Below, piece by piece: positions 1 through 9,043 of a stretch of DNA of 64,000 nt. This stretch comes from Novosphingobium sp. EMRT-2 (GTDB lineage Bacteria > Pseudomonadota > Alphaproteobacteria > Sphingomonadales > Sphingomonadaceae). The position numbers were made by a program, and so were the translations under genes. Every line of letters begins with the position of its first letter. Within the stretch, counting starts at the first letter, position 1. The notes beneath the pieces are model-generated. The model searched no databases and was not told the DNA's origin. It was given only the letters and a program-made list of their open reading frames with translations. The stretch spans positions 3,395,501-3,459,500 of the forward strand of contig NZ_CP039695.1 in the NCBI RefSeq assembly GCF_005145025.1, given 5' to 3'.

Positions 1-2
1 CG

Positions 3-1253
3 ACGGCGGCCGAGTTCGTGGACGAGGATTTCGAGGCGCGCCAGCGCGCCGCGATCCGGGCGGTGCGCGGCACGGTCTCGCTCTATCTTCACATCCCCTA
101 TTGCCGGGAAATCTGCTGGTACTGCGGCTGCAACACCGGCGCCGCCAACCGCACGCAACGGCTGACGCATTACCTTGAGGCGCTGCATCACGAGATCGAG
201 TTGCTCGCTTCCGAACTCGATCCCTCGGTACGGATCTCGCGGATCGCGTTCGGAGGGGGCAGTCCCAACGCGATCCAGCCGACCGATTTCGTGCGGCTGG
301 TCGATACGCTGACGGTGAACTTCCGGATGGACCGGCCGGTGCTGTCGATCGAACTGGACCCGCGCAGCCTGTCTTCGCCATGGCTGATGGCGATCCGGGG
401 CATTGGCGTGATCAAGGCCAGCCTAGGCGTGCAGACGCTGGACGCGCGCGTGCAATCCGCCATCGGACGCGTACAGCCCAAGGATTCGATCGAGCGCGCG
501 GTCGAGGGGCTGCGCCGCGCGGGCGTGGATTCGATCAATTTCGACCTGATGTACGGGTTGCCGTTCCAGGACGATGCCGTGCTGGCGCAAACGCTGGACG
601 AGACGATCGCGATGGGGGCGGACCGGGTGGCGCTGTTCGGCTACGCCCACGTGCCCCACATGATCCCGCGCCAGCAGCGCATCGATGCGAGCCGGCTGCC
701 GGGGCAGGTAGATCGCTTCCGCATGGCGGCGGAAGGGTATCGCCAACTTGTGGATGCCGGGTATCAGGCCGTGGGTTTCGATCACTTCGCGTTGCCCGGC
801 GACGATCTGGCGCGGGCTGCGCGGACGGGTACGCTGCATCGCAATTTCCAGGGGTTTACCGACGATTCCGCGCCGGTGCTGCTGGGGCTGGGGGCATCTT
901 CGATCAGCGAGTTTCCCGACCTGTTCGTGCAGAACGAAAAGAACGCCGGCGCTTATCGTACGCTGGTGCACGATGGGCATCTTTCCGGACGGCGCGGGGT
1001 TGAGCGCACTGCGCAGGACCGGCGGCGCGGGGCAGTTATCACGGCCTTGCTCTGTCAACACGAAGCGCGGGTGCCGACGGACCTGATGGACGAGGCGCAA
1101 GCGCGGTTGCAACCCTTTGTCGAACGCGGGCTGGCGACGATAGCAGATGGTTACATCCGGCTGGAGCGGGGGTGCGAGCCCTATGCCCGGTCGATTGCGG
1201 CGGTGTTCGACGCCTATCGCGCCGGCCCGCATCAGTTCAGTTCGGCGGTGTAG
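3..1253 (+). CDS. hemN: Oxygen-independent coproporphyrinogen III oxidase, 5' truncated by window edge
   Basis: This is a radical SAM enzyme that decarboxylates coproporphyrinogen III to protoporphyrinogen IX without oxygen, in the cytoplasm. The cluster motif CREICWYCGC holds the CxxxCxxC cysteines that bind the 4Fe-4S cluster, preceded by the family's YLHIPYC. A glycine-rich FGGGSPN (SAM binding) and the HemN C-terminal domain follow. The frame is open to the window edge (reading TAAEFVDEDF before the first in-window GTG at 18), so about 40 N-terminal residues lie outside. Its 3' end overlaps the convergent diguanylate cyclase by 17 bases. An oxygen-dependent counterpart, hemF, lies 14 kb away, so the cell can make heme with or without oxygen. 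Confidence 0.93.
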   Translation, partial: TAAEFVDEDFEARQRAAIRAVRGTVSLYLHIPYCREICWYCGCNTGAANRTQRLTHYLEALHHEIELLASELDPSVRISRIAFGGGSPNAIQPTDFVRLVDTLTVNFRMDRPVLSIELDPRSLSSPWLMAIRGIGVIKASLGVQTLDARVQSAIGRVQPKDSIERAVEGLRRAGVDSINFDLMYGLPFQDDAVLAQTLDETIAMGADRVALFGYAHVPHMIPRQQRIDASRLPGQVDRFRMAAEGYRQLVDAGYQAVGFDHFALPGDDLARAARTGTLHRNFQGFTDDSAPVLLGLGASSISEFPDLFVQNEKNAGAYRTLVHDGHLSGRRGVERTAQDRRRGAVITALLCQHEARVPTDLMDEAQARLQPFVERGLATIADGYIRLERGCEPYARSIAAVFDAYRAGPHQFSSAV

Positions 1254-2484
1254 CCCGTTTGCGCGGTGTGGGCGGCAGATGATCAAACAGCGTGGCGATG
1301 GCCGGCTCCCCGCTCGCGGCAAGGTTGATTGACAGCGGGATGGGCCGGGGGTCGTTGCCGGGAGGCAGGGCCACGACGCAATTGCGGCCCATGCGCTTCG
1401 CTTCATAGCAGGCATGATCGGCGCGGCGCATCACGTCGGCGAAAGTCTCGCCCGGCAGCGCGCAGGTGGCGCCGCCGCTGACGGTGAACGCCGGGCGGGC
1501 CTCGCCGGATTCGGCCGCGGCGGCCCGCCTGATCCTTTCGGCCAGTTCGCCGATGTCCTCGATCGAGGCCGACGGCAGCATGACCACGAATTCTTCGCCC
1601 CCGGTCCGTGCCAGCAGCGCGCCCCGTGGCGCCGTGCGGCGCATGATGTCGGCGAAGGCGACGATCACGTCGTCGCCCACATCGTGGCCGTGGGTGTCGT
1701 TGATCGCCTTGAAGTGATCGAGGTCCAGCACCACGACAGCACCACCTTCGACAAACTCGCGCTGGCAGCGGCGGTCGAGGCCGCGCCGGTTGAGCAGGTC
1801 CGAAAGCGGATCGGTTTCGGAGTCCGCCAGGGATTCCTGCACGATGGACTGGATCACGATCAGCATGATGACGAGCCCGGTGGCGATCAGCAGGATTCCG
1901 GACCCCGCCTGCGAAACGATGGCATAGGAACTGTCGGTATAGTCGCGCGCGCTGCGGCCGGAGCCGAGCATCGACGCAAGGAACGGCTTGGTCAGGAAGT
2001 GCAGTGTGATCAGCCCGAACAGCACCGCCAGCGTGCGATGCAGCACGCGCCCCCGAGCGATGCTCCACGCGGTCCACGCGCACAGCGCGATGGCGGCGGC
2101 ATGGGGCGCCTGATAACACAGTTCGTAAATCACGTTGTTGCGCGGCCCGCCCCAGATCGCGGCGCGCATGATGATGGCGAAAGCGAACAGCAAGCCGATC
2201 ATCCGCCAGTGCGGGCGCTGTCGGTCGAACAGCGAAAGCGCCGCTGACGAGGCCAGGAACGCGACCAGGAACGCGCCATAGCTGAGGATCATGAACGGGG
2301 TGGTGATGCTGCTGTAACGGATCGCGATTTCGGCGAGCGGGGTGAGCATGCCGACGAGATAGGAGAAGCCGAAACCCGCCACGGAGCGCTGCGACCGGTT
2401 GGTCACGGCCAGGGCGGCGTAGCTCAGCCCGAACAGTCCGGCGACTGCCGCGTTGACAATCAGTAAGGCGACCGCCCCGTTCAT
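1237..2484 (-). CDS. Membrane-anchored GGDEF diguanylate cyclase
   Basis: This is a probable diguanylate cyclase making the second messenger c-di-GMP from two GTP. Residues 1-215 contain about seven hydrophobic segments, a membrane sensor of unknown input. Residues 225-385 form a GGDEF domain with DLDHFKAINDTHGHDVGD and an intact GGEEF signature at 295-299. The inhibitory I-site (RxxD, five residues before GGEEF) reads PRGA, so product feedback by this route looks absent. AAGGGAGC lies just before the ATG. It diverges from eda across a 320-base gap. Confidence 0.88.
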   Translation of the reverse strand: MNGAVALLIVNAAVAGLFGLSYAALAVTNRSQRSVAGFGFSYLVGMLTPLAEIAIRYSSITTPFMILSYGAFLVAFLASSAALSLFDRQRPHWRMIGLLFAFAIIMRAAIWGGPRNNVIYELCYQAPHAAAIALCAWTAWSIARGRVLHRTLAVLFGLITLHFLTKPFLASMLGSGRSARDYTDSSYAIVSQAGSGILLIATGLVIMLIVIQSIVQESLADSETDPLSDLLNRRGLDRRCQREFVEGGAVVVLDLDHFKAINDTHGHDVGDDVIVAFADIMRRTAPRGALLARTGGEEFVVMLPSASIEDIGELAERIRRAAAAESGEARPAFTVSGGATCALPGETFADVMRRADHACYEAKRMGRNCVVALPPGNDPRPIPLSINLAASGEPAIATLFDHLPPTPRKRATPPN

Positions 2485-2804
2485 TCTGCTCCCTTCCGGT
2501 TCCCGACCTCCTAGCGGGTCACGGTTAACGACGCGTCTCCAGGCGGCGGAAAAGCTCGGATTCCGGATACTTTGGGAGCAAGTGGCGGTTCGGCTCCGAT
2601 GATAGCGATGTCATAGGGGTAAAACGCGCTGCCAATGGCGATTCCGTGCGATCCAGCGGTGTTCGCGCCCGCACGCTTTTGCCGAAGTGGAGCGGTATTT
2701 GCCGGGCGCATCAAAGAATAGCTATGCGCGGACCCGTTAGCAGGTGCACAATCTTGGCGAGTCGCGTTAAGCCACGCTTCCCGGAAAGCGAGAGGAAGGA
2801 CGCC
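2485..2804. other. 320-base divergent intergenic region between the cyclase and eda
   Basis: This region must hold promoters for the minus-strand cyclase and the plus-strand eda. A GTTAACC half-site (reading on minus) lies at 2523-2529, 40 bases from the cyclase start and similar to half of a CtrA box. No convincing -35/-10 pair, hairpin or small gene was seen. The eda ribosome site AGGAAGGA is at 2793-2800. Confidence 0.4.
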
Positions 2805-3419
2805 ATGAAGCCGATTGAAACCATCATGCGGACCGCTCCGGTCATTCCGGTGCTGGTGATCGACGACGTGGCCCATGCCCTGCCGGTGGCGCGGGCGCTG
2901 GTGGCCGGCGGCCTGCGCGTGCTGGAGGTGACGCTGCGGACCCCGGCCGCGCTGGAAGCGCTGACCGCGATGAAGGCGATCGAAGGCGCGATCGTGGGCG
3001 CGGGCACCGTCACCAATCCCGACGACCTCAAGGCCGCGGTCGACGCGGGGGCGGAGTTCATCGTTTCTCCCGGCTTGACCGACCGGCTGGGTAGCGCGGC
3101 GGTCGCCTCGGGCATTCCTTTCCTGCCGGGCATCGCCAGCGCCGGCGATATCATGCGTGGACTGGACCTCGGCCTGACGCACTTCAAGTTCTTCCCCGCC
3201 TCCACGTCAGGCGGATTGCCGGCGCTGAAGGCGCTGGCGGCGCCGTTCCACCAGTGCCGCTTCTGCCCGACCGGCGGGATCAGCGCGGCGTCGGCGGGCG
3301 AATGGCTGGCGTTCGATCCGGTGCTGTGCGTGGGCGGAAGCTGGGTCGTGAACAAGGGTGTCCCTGACGAGGCGGCCATTGAAGCCGCCGCGCGGGAGGC
3401 ATTCGCACTTGGGCGTTAG
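2805..3419 (+). CDS. eda: 2-dehydro-3-deoxy-6-phosphogluconate (KDPG) aldolase
   Basis: This is the class I aldolase of the Entner-Doudoroff pathway, cleaving KDPG to pyruvate and glyceraldehyde 3-phosphate. At 204 residues it has the normal family length. The active-site glutamate sits in LEVTLRT and the Schiff-base lysine in THFKFFPAS. The phosphate-binding loop PTGGIS and terminal GGSWV are present. The ATG at 2805 was chosen over an upstream in-frame start at 2646 because AGGAAGGA precedes it at the right distance and it gives the usual N-terminus. The next gene begins 43 bases downstream. Confidence 0.95.
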   Translation: MKPIETIMRTAPVIPVLVIDDVAHALPVARALVAGGLRVLEVTLRTPAALEALTAMKAIEGAIVGAGTVTNPDDLKAAVDAGAEFIVSPGLTDRLGSAAVASGIPFLPGIASAGDIMRGLDLGLTHFKFFPASTSGGLPALKALAAPFHQCRFCPTGGISAASAGEWLAFDPVLCVGGSWVVNKGVPDEAAIEAAAREAFALGR

Positions 3420-3462
3420 GACGGCTGGGGCGGCTATGCGGCGTTCCAACGGGGGAAAGCGG

Positions 3463-6246
3463 ATGAAGACAGTCGGCGAGTTGAGGACCAGGCTCCAGCA
3501 ACTGCATGCACGGACGGCCGAAACGCCGCTGTTCAATCCGGTGTTCCAGCTCAGCCACGATCTTTCGCGCCAGCTGGAAGGCGGTGCGCTCAACCTGTCC
3601 GACATCGAGGGGCTGGTCGCCGAGCTGGAATGCGCCGCGCTGCAGAGCCGGGCGGCGCGCCTGCGGCGGCTGGTCGCCCCGACCGATGCGACCGATAACC
3701 TCGCTGCGATCGGACGATTGCTGAACGAGGAAGACGGCTTCAGCGCGTTCCGCGCGCGCTGGGAAAAGCCGCTGCTCCACGCGGTGTTCACCGCGCATCC
3801 CACGTTCCTGCTCAGCGCCGCGCAATCGGACGCGGTGGCCACCGCCGCCATTGCCGACGATCCCGAAGCCGCGACCGTCTGCGCATTGCCGGCAGCGGCC
3901 GAGAAGATCACGCTCGAATTCGAGCATGTCGAAGTGTGCAACGCGATCGAGCGCGCCGCCGCCGCGCGTGACCGCATCAACGCGGTGCTGCTGGCCCACG
4001 CGCGGCAGCGCTGGCCCGGTCGCTGGCTGGATTTCCGGCCGCTGCCGTTCCGCTTTGCCACCTGGGTCGGCTATGACATGGACGGCCGCACCGACATCGG
4101 CTGGACGACGTCGATCGCGTTCCGTCTGCGCGAAAAGGCGCGGCGGCTGGCGAGCTATGTGGCCGGGCTGCGCGCGATCGACGCCGGGCATCCGCTGGTG
4201 GCGACGCTCGATGCCGCCCAGGCGCACGCTTCGGAAATGGCGGAGCTGTTCTCCGCGCCGCTGACCGAACCCGATGCGCTCGCCGCCGTCGCCAACCGGA
4301 TGACGGCGGACGATCCCGCCAAGCTGCTGTCGCTGGCGCCGATCATCGCGCAGCTTGAGGACGAGGCGAAGGCGGCCGAAGGCGATGCCGCGATCGCGCT
4401 GGCCACCTTGGCGGGCGCGATGCGCGCGGATGGTCTCGGCATGGGCTGGATTCACTTCCGCGTGAACTCGTCGCAATTGCACAATGCCCTGCGTCGGCGG
4501 ATCGATCCGGACGGCACGCTCGATCTTTCGAGCAAGGGCGCGATCTCGCGCCTGCGCGAACTGCTGGCGGAGGCGACGCCGCTGCGCGTCAATTTCGCGG
4601 CGCTGGCGATCGAGACCTCCACCGCGATGCGCCAGTTCCTGGTGATGGCGAAGATCCTGCACCATATCGACGCCGACGCGCCGATCCGGATGCTGATCGC
4701 CGAATGCGAACAGCCGCAGACGGTGCTGGCCGCGCTCTATTTCGCCAAGCTGTTCGGGATCGACGGCAAGGTCGACGTTTCGCCCCTGTTCGAGACCGAG
4801 AGCGCGCTGGAACACGGCGGACGCTTCCTGGAAGCCTTGCTGGCCGAGGAATCCTACCGAGCCTATGCCCGCGTGCGCGGCCGGGTCTCGGTACAGACCG
4901 GCTTTTCGGACGCCGGGCGCTTCATCGGGCAGGTGCCGGCGGCGCTGGCGATCGAACGGCTGCAGGGCCGGCTGGCCGACGCGATGCGCAACAACGGCTT
5001 GACCGATGTTGCCGCGCTGATCTTCGACACGCACGGGGAATCGATGGGGCGCGGCGCGCATCCGTCGGGCTTTGCCGACCGCCTGACCTGGCCGCTCAGC
5101 CGCTGGGCGCGCGGACGGTTTGCGCGCGCGGGCATCGCCATCGAACCCGAAGCGAGCTTTCAGGGTGGCGACGGATACCTGTTCTTCCGCAACGACGAAC
5201 TCGCGCTCGCCACGCTGACGCGGATCGCCGAGGCGGAAGCGTCGCTGGCGGCCGATGGCGAGAAGGACCCGTTCTATGACCGGACCGACCTCAGCCTCGA
5301 TTTCTATCGTTCGATCCGGCGGGTCCAGCGCGATCACCTGAAGTCCGCGACTTATGCCCGCGCCGTCACCGCGTTCGGGCTGGGGATGCTGAAGGCTACC
5401 GGCAGCCGCGTTTCGCGCCGCCAGTCGGACATCGGCGCCGACCGTTCGATGAACTTGCGGCAGATCCGCGCGATCCCGCACAACGCCATCCTTCAGCAGA
5501 TCGGCTATCCGGTGAACGTGGTGGCGGGCGCCGGCACGGCGGCGGGGGACGAGGCGGAATCGATCGCCGAACTGCTCGGCAGGTCGGAGCGTGGGCGGCA
5601 GCTGGTGCGTCTGCTGCGTGCGGCCAACGGGCTGGCCAGCATCAAAACGGTGGCGGCGCATGGCGAACTGTTCAATTCCGCCTACTGGGCCAGCCGCCCC
5701 TATCGCGGCACCGAGAACGCGCTGGAAAGCGCGTGCATGGCGCTGGCCGAACATCTGACCAAGGACGATCGCGCCGGGGTGTTCCGCCGTCTGACCTCGC
5801 GCTTGCGGGTGGACTGGATGAAGCTGCACCGGATGCTGGCGATGGTGCCGGGACAGGCCGAGGCGCGCGACCCGGGCACCGATGCGCAACGGCGCGAGAT
5901 CGGGCTGCTCCAGGCGATCCGGTTGGCCCTGTTGATGCACATGTTCCTGCGCGCGGTACAGGTGCCGCCGTTCGCGCGCGCCAACGACGTCAGCCGCGAG
6001 GACGTGCTGGAAATGGTGCTGTCGCTGCGGGTGGACGACGCGCTGGCGCAAATGCGCCGAGCCTATCCGGTGATCGAGCCGGGCATAGCCGACTTCGCGG
6101 TGGACGAGCCGACCGATTATCCGGACCACCGGGGCGAGGACTACGGCGTGATCCGCGCGCGCTTCATCGATCCGATCGAACACGCCCACGCGCTCAACAT
6201 CCGCATCGCCGTGGCTATCGCCAACTACTTCGGCGCGCACGGATAA
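3463..6246 (+). CDS. ppc: Divergent phosphoenolpyruvate carboxylase-like protein
   Basis: This 927-residue protein belongs to the PEP carboxylase family (PEP plus bicarbonate to oxaloacetate). It keeps FTAHPT with the catalytic His at about 112, a GSRVSRR...RAIP block and the family length. Several signature sites differ: DRDGNP is DMDGRT (about 205), YSDSAKDAG is FSDAGRFIG (catalytic Lys replaced by Arg), FHGRGGS is DTHGES before a retained GRG (about 522-531), and the terminal xNTG is AHG. It may be a lineage-specific active variant or have an altered reaction. The ATG at 3463 follows GGGGGAAAG; starts at 3436 and 3358 are possible but weaker. It follows eda closely and may share its transcript. 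Confidence 0.8.
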   Translation: MKTVGELRTRLQQLHARTAETPLFNPVFQLSHDLSRQLEGGALNLSDIEGLVAELECAALQSRAARLRRLVAPTDATDNLAAIGRLLNEEDGFSAFRARWEKPLLHAVFTAHPTFLLSAAQSDAVATAAIADDPEAATVCALPAAAEKITLEFEHVEVCNAIERAAAARDRINAVLLAHARQRWPGRWLDFRPLPFRFATWVGYDMDGRTDIGWTTSIAFRLREKARRLASYVAGLRAIDAGHPLVATLDAAQAHASEMAELFSAPLTEPDALAAVANRMTADDPAKLLSLAPIIAQLEDEAKAAEGDAAIALATLAGAMRADGLGMGWIHFRVNSSQLHNALRRRIDPDGTLDLSSKGAISRLRELLAEATPLRVNFAALAIETSTAMRQFLVMAKILHHIDADAPIRMLIAECEQPQTVLAALYFAKLFGIDGKVDVSPLFETESALEHGGRFLEALLAEESYRAYARVRGRVSVQTGFSDAGRFIGQVPAALAIERLQGRLADAMRNNGLTDVAALIFDTHGESMGRGAHPSGFADRLTWPLSRWARGRFARAGIAIEPEASFQGGDGYLFFRNDELALATLTRIAEAEASLAADGEKDPFYDRTDLSLDFYRSIRRVQRDHLKSATYARAVTAFGLGMLKATGSRVSRRQSDIGADRSMNLRQIRAIPHNAILQQIGYPVNVVAGAGTAAGDEAESIAELLGRSERGRQLVRLLRAANGLASIKTVAAHGELFNSAYWASRPYRGTENALESACMALAEHLTKDDRAGVFRRLTSRLRVDWMKLHRMLAMVPGQAEARDPGTDAQRREIGLLQAIRLALLMHMFLRAVQVPPFARANDVSREDVLEMVLSLRVDDALAQMRRAYPVIEPGIADFAVDEPTDYPDHRGEDYGVIRARFIDPIEHAHALNIRIAVAIANYFGAHG

Positions 6247-6442
6247 GCGCGGAGGCGGCCGTTCACGCAATCTTTGCCGGAGCAGGCTATGTTCCGGGAT
6301 TGCCAGAACGGTTCCGTAGGGCAAGGTTTGAAACCGTGACCGGACGCGAAGGGGGCGGCCGGCGCGGTTGGGGGAGACGGTTCCTGGCAAGGTGGGAGGC
6401 CCGCCGCCGCGTGCGTGCGGGTTATGTGCCTTGGGGGGAACC

Positions 6443-7843
6443 ATGGAGGAATACGAACTCATCGTCATCGGCAGCGGCCCGGCGGGGCGGCGCGCTGCGG
6501 TGCAGGCGGCCAAGCTCGGCAAATCGGTGCTGGTGGTGGAAGGGCGGCGGCGCGTGGGCGGGGTTTCGGTCCACACCGGCACGATCCCGTCGAAGACCCT
6601 GCGTGAAACCGCGCTCAACCTGTCAGGCTGGCGCGAGCGCGGGTTCTATGGCCATTCCTATCGCGTGAAGCAGGAGATCGGCGGGGACGACCTCGGCGTC
6701 CGGCTGATGAAAACGCTGGAGCACGAGATCAACGTGCTGGAGCACCAGTTCCACCGCAACAAGATCCGCACCGTCAACGGCACCGCACGCTTCACCGGAC
6801 CGAACGAGGTGGCGGTGCGCCGCGCCGATGGCAGCGATCTGGCGGTGCGGGGCGAGCGCATCCTGATTACCGTCGGCACGATCCCCTACCGGCCCGACAG
6901 CGTGCCGTTCGATGGCGACCATGTGGTCGATAGCGATGCTATCGTCGAATGCCCGCGCGTGCCGCGCAGCCTGACCGTGATCGGCGCGGGGGTGATCGGC
7001 ATCGAATATGCCACAATCTTCAGCGCGATGGACGTGCCGGTCACGCTGATCGAGCCGCGCGAGACGTTCCTGGACTTCATCGACCGCGAGATCATCGACA
7101 CCTTCACGCACGAATTGCGTGACCGAGGCATGGTGATCCGTACCGGCGCGGAAGTCCGCTCGATCGAAAAGGGCGCGGATGGCTGGGTGACGACCACGCT
7201 GGCCGACGGGCGCACGGTGCGCACCGAAATGCTGCTCTATGCCGCCGGCCGAACCGGTGCGACGGCTCCGCTCGACCTCGACAAGTGCGGGCTGACGGTG
7301 GACCACCGGGGGCGCATCACCGTCGATCCCAAGACCTTCCAGACGGAAGTGCCGCACATCTATGCGGCGGGCGACGTGATCGGCTTTCCCAGCCTTGCCT
7401 CCACCTCGATGGAGCAGGGCCGCATTGCCGCGTGCCACGCCTTCGGCCTGCCGCTGCCACCCGCGCCGCAATACTTCCCTTACGGCATCTATGCGGTGCC
7501 CGAGATTTCGACCGTGGGCATGAACGAGCAGGAAGTGCGGGCGCGCGGCATCAGCTATGAAGTGGGGATCGCGCGTTTCCGCGAAACCTCGCGCGGGCAC
7601 ATCATGGGGCTGAACTCCGGCATGATGAAGATGCTGTTCTCGCTCAAGACGCGCCGCCTGCTGGGCGTGCACATCTGCGGCGAAGGCGCGACCGAGCTGA
7701 TCCACATCGGGCAGGCGGTGCTGAACCTGAAAGGCACGCTCGACTATTTCATCGAGAACACGTTCAACTATCCGACGCTGGCCGAAGCCTACAAGATCGC
7801 CGCGCTGGACGCATGGAACCGGATGCCAGCGCGGGAAGGTTGA
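6443..7843 (+). CDS. sthA: Soluble (Si-specific) NAD(P)+ transhydrogenase
   Basis: This flavoprotein moves hydride between NADPH and NAD+ in the cytosol, balancing redox after NADPH-producing pathways such as Entner-Doudoroff. It is 466 residues, as in the family. The N-terminal FAD site is IGSGPAG, the NAD site is VIGAGVIGIEYA, and the second FAD motif is YAAGDVIGFP. The redox-active CxxxxC of lipoamide dehydrogenases is replaced by GGVSVHTGTIPSK, the hallmark of transhydrogenases. The ATG at 6443 follows GGGGGGAA; the upstream in-frame start at 6368 has no support. It lies 196 bases after the PEPC-like gene on the same strand. Confidence 0.93.
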   Translation: MEEYELIVIGSGPAGRRAAVQAAKLGKSVLVVEGRRRVGGVSVHTGTIPSKTLRETALNLSGWRERGFYGHSYRVKQEIGGDDLGVRLMKTLEHEINVLEHQFHRNKIRTVNGTARFTGPNEVAVRRADGSDLAVRGERILITVGTIPYRPDSVPFDGDHVVDSDAIVECPRVPRSLTVIGAGVIGIEYATIFSAMDVPVTLIEPRETFLDFIDREIIDTFTHELRDRGMVIRTGAEVRSIEKGADGWVTTTLADGRTVRTEMLLYAAGRTGATAPLDLDKCGLTVDHRGRITVDPKTFQTEVPHIYAAGDVIGFPSLASTSMEQGRIAACHAFGLPLPPAPQYFPYGIYAVPEISTVGMNEQEVRARGISYEVGIARFRETSRGHIMGLNSGMMKMLFSLKTRRLLGVHICGEGATELIHIGQAVLNLKGTLDYFIENTFNYPTLAEAYKIAALDAWNRMPAREG

Positions 7844-7845
7844 TC

Positions 7846-8964
7846 CTAGCGCCCCGGCGTGATGAACGAGCGGCCGTGGCGCACCGGGCGCGCGGGGGCG
7901 GAAAAGATCGCGCCCGCCGAAAGGCGGCTGCCGCGCACCACCAGCATCACGGAATCGCCCGGCTCGATCCGCACCTCGTCGCCCGGATGGGCGATCGACT
8001 GGCCGTTCGCGCGGTCGATCTGGACGATGAAGAACGCGCCGTTGCCCTGCCGCTCGGCATCGCGCACGTTCAGTCCGGTAAGCGCACCGTGCTTGATCGC
8101 GGTCACCACTTCCAGCTCGAGGCCGAGATCGTGGAGGCCGCGCTTCATGTCGGAGACCGCGCCATCGCTGCCCACGGCCTTGCCGGTGGCTGGATAGAGG
8201 ATCAGCTCGGTAATGCGCTCCGCCCCGATGTGGGTGGGCAGGACGACCTTGTCCGCCCCGGCGTGAAACAGCTTGCTTTCGGTGCTGGGCGCTTCGCCAC
8301 GCGCGATGATCTCGATCCCGGCGTTGAGGTTGCGCGCCGAAAGCGTGATGAACACGTTGGCCGCGTCATCGGGCAGGACCGAGGCGAGCACGCGCGCCTT
8401 GGCGATGCCGGCCTGGCGCAGCGTATCCTCGTGCGTGGCTTCGCCGACCAGGCTCAGGTGGCCGTGTGCGCGTGCCTCCTCGCATTTCGCCGGGCTGCGT
8501 TCGATGATGACGAACGGATGCCGTGCTTCAGCCAGCGCCATGGCGAGTTGCACGCCGATCCGGCCATAGCCGCAGATGACGACGTGATCTTCGAGCTTTT
8601 CGATTTCGGTTTGCATGCGGTCCAGCCCCAGCAGGCGGCGGAACTGGAACAGCGTGAAGACTTGCACGAGCGCGCCGGTCAGCACGATCATGCCGGTGCA
8701 GCCGAGCACGATCGTTACGGTGGTCCAGATCCGCAGGAACGTGGTGTCGATCGGGCGGACTTCGCCGTACCCGACCGAGAAGATAGTGAGCAGCACCATG
8801 TAGGCGGCATCGCCCAGAGGCCAGCCGGCCCGGACGTAGCCCATGGTGGAAATGCAGAACACGGTGGCCACGAACAGCAGTGTGCCCGCCAGCAGGCGCA
8901 GCGGCGAGCCGAGCACATTGTTGGCGCCCTGCGAAAAGGCAGAGCCGTGGCTGTCCGCGTCCAT
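7846..8964 (-). CDS. Two-TM potassium channel with RCK (TrkA-N/TrkA-C) domain
   Basis: This is an inner-membrane ion channel subunit of the MthK type. The first membrane helix is at about 20-42, the pore helix and filter TIFSVGYGEV at about 58-67 (SVGYG in place of TVGYG) and the second helix at about 80-105. A cytosolic RCK domain begins with the Rossmann motif CGYGRIG near 130 and ends with a TrkA-C-like domain near 265-345. It is 372 residues, usual for a single-RCK channel. It lies 79 bases downstream of the HupE-like gene on the same strand and could be read from that operon. The stop codons of this gene and sthA almost abut. Confidence 0.88.
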   Translation of the reverse strand: MDADSHGSAFSQGANNVLGSPLRLLAGTLLFVATVFCISTMGYVRAGWPLGDAAYMVLLTIFSVGYGEVRPIDTTFLRIWTTVTIVLGCTGMIVLTGALVQVFTLFQFRRLLGLDRMQTEIEKLEDHVVICGYGRIGVQLAMALAEARHPFVIIERSPAKCEEARAHGHLSLVGEATHEDTLRQAGIAKARVLASVLPDDAANVFITLSARNLNAGIEIIARGEAPSTESKLFHAGADKVVLPTHIGAERITELILYPATGKAVGSDGAVSDMKRGLHDLGLELEVVTAIKHGALTGLNVRDAERQGNGAFFIVQIDRANGQSIAHPGDEVRIEPGDSVMLVVRGSRLSAGAIFSAPARPVRHGRSFITPGR

Positions 8965-9043
8965 TGGTGCTTCCCGATCCCCGGAACGGACCTTGGCGCG
9001 GGGGCGAAGGCTTGTCCAGTGTTGCGGGTGCGGGACGGGAAGG

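Noticed and set aside
3280..6618. A 1112-codon open frame on minus opposite the PEPC-like gene.
   Set aside because: Its product is Arg/His/Gln-rich without any motif; the plus strand encodes a recognisable family. It is a GC-bias shadow.
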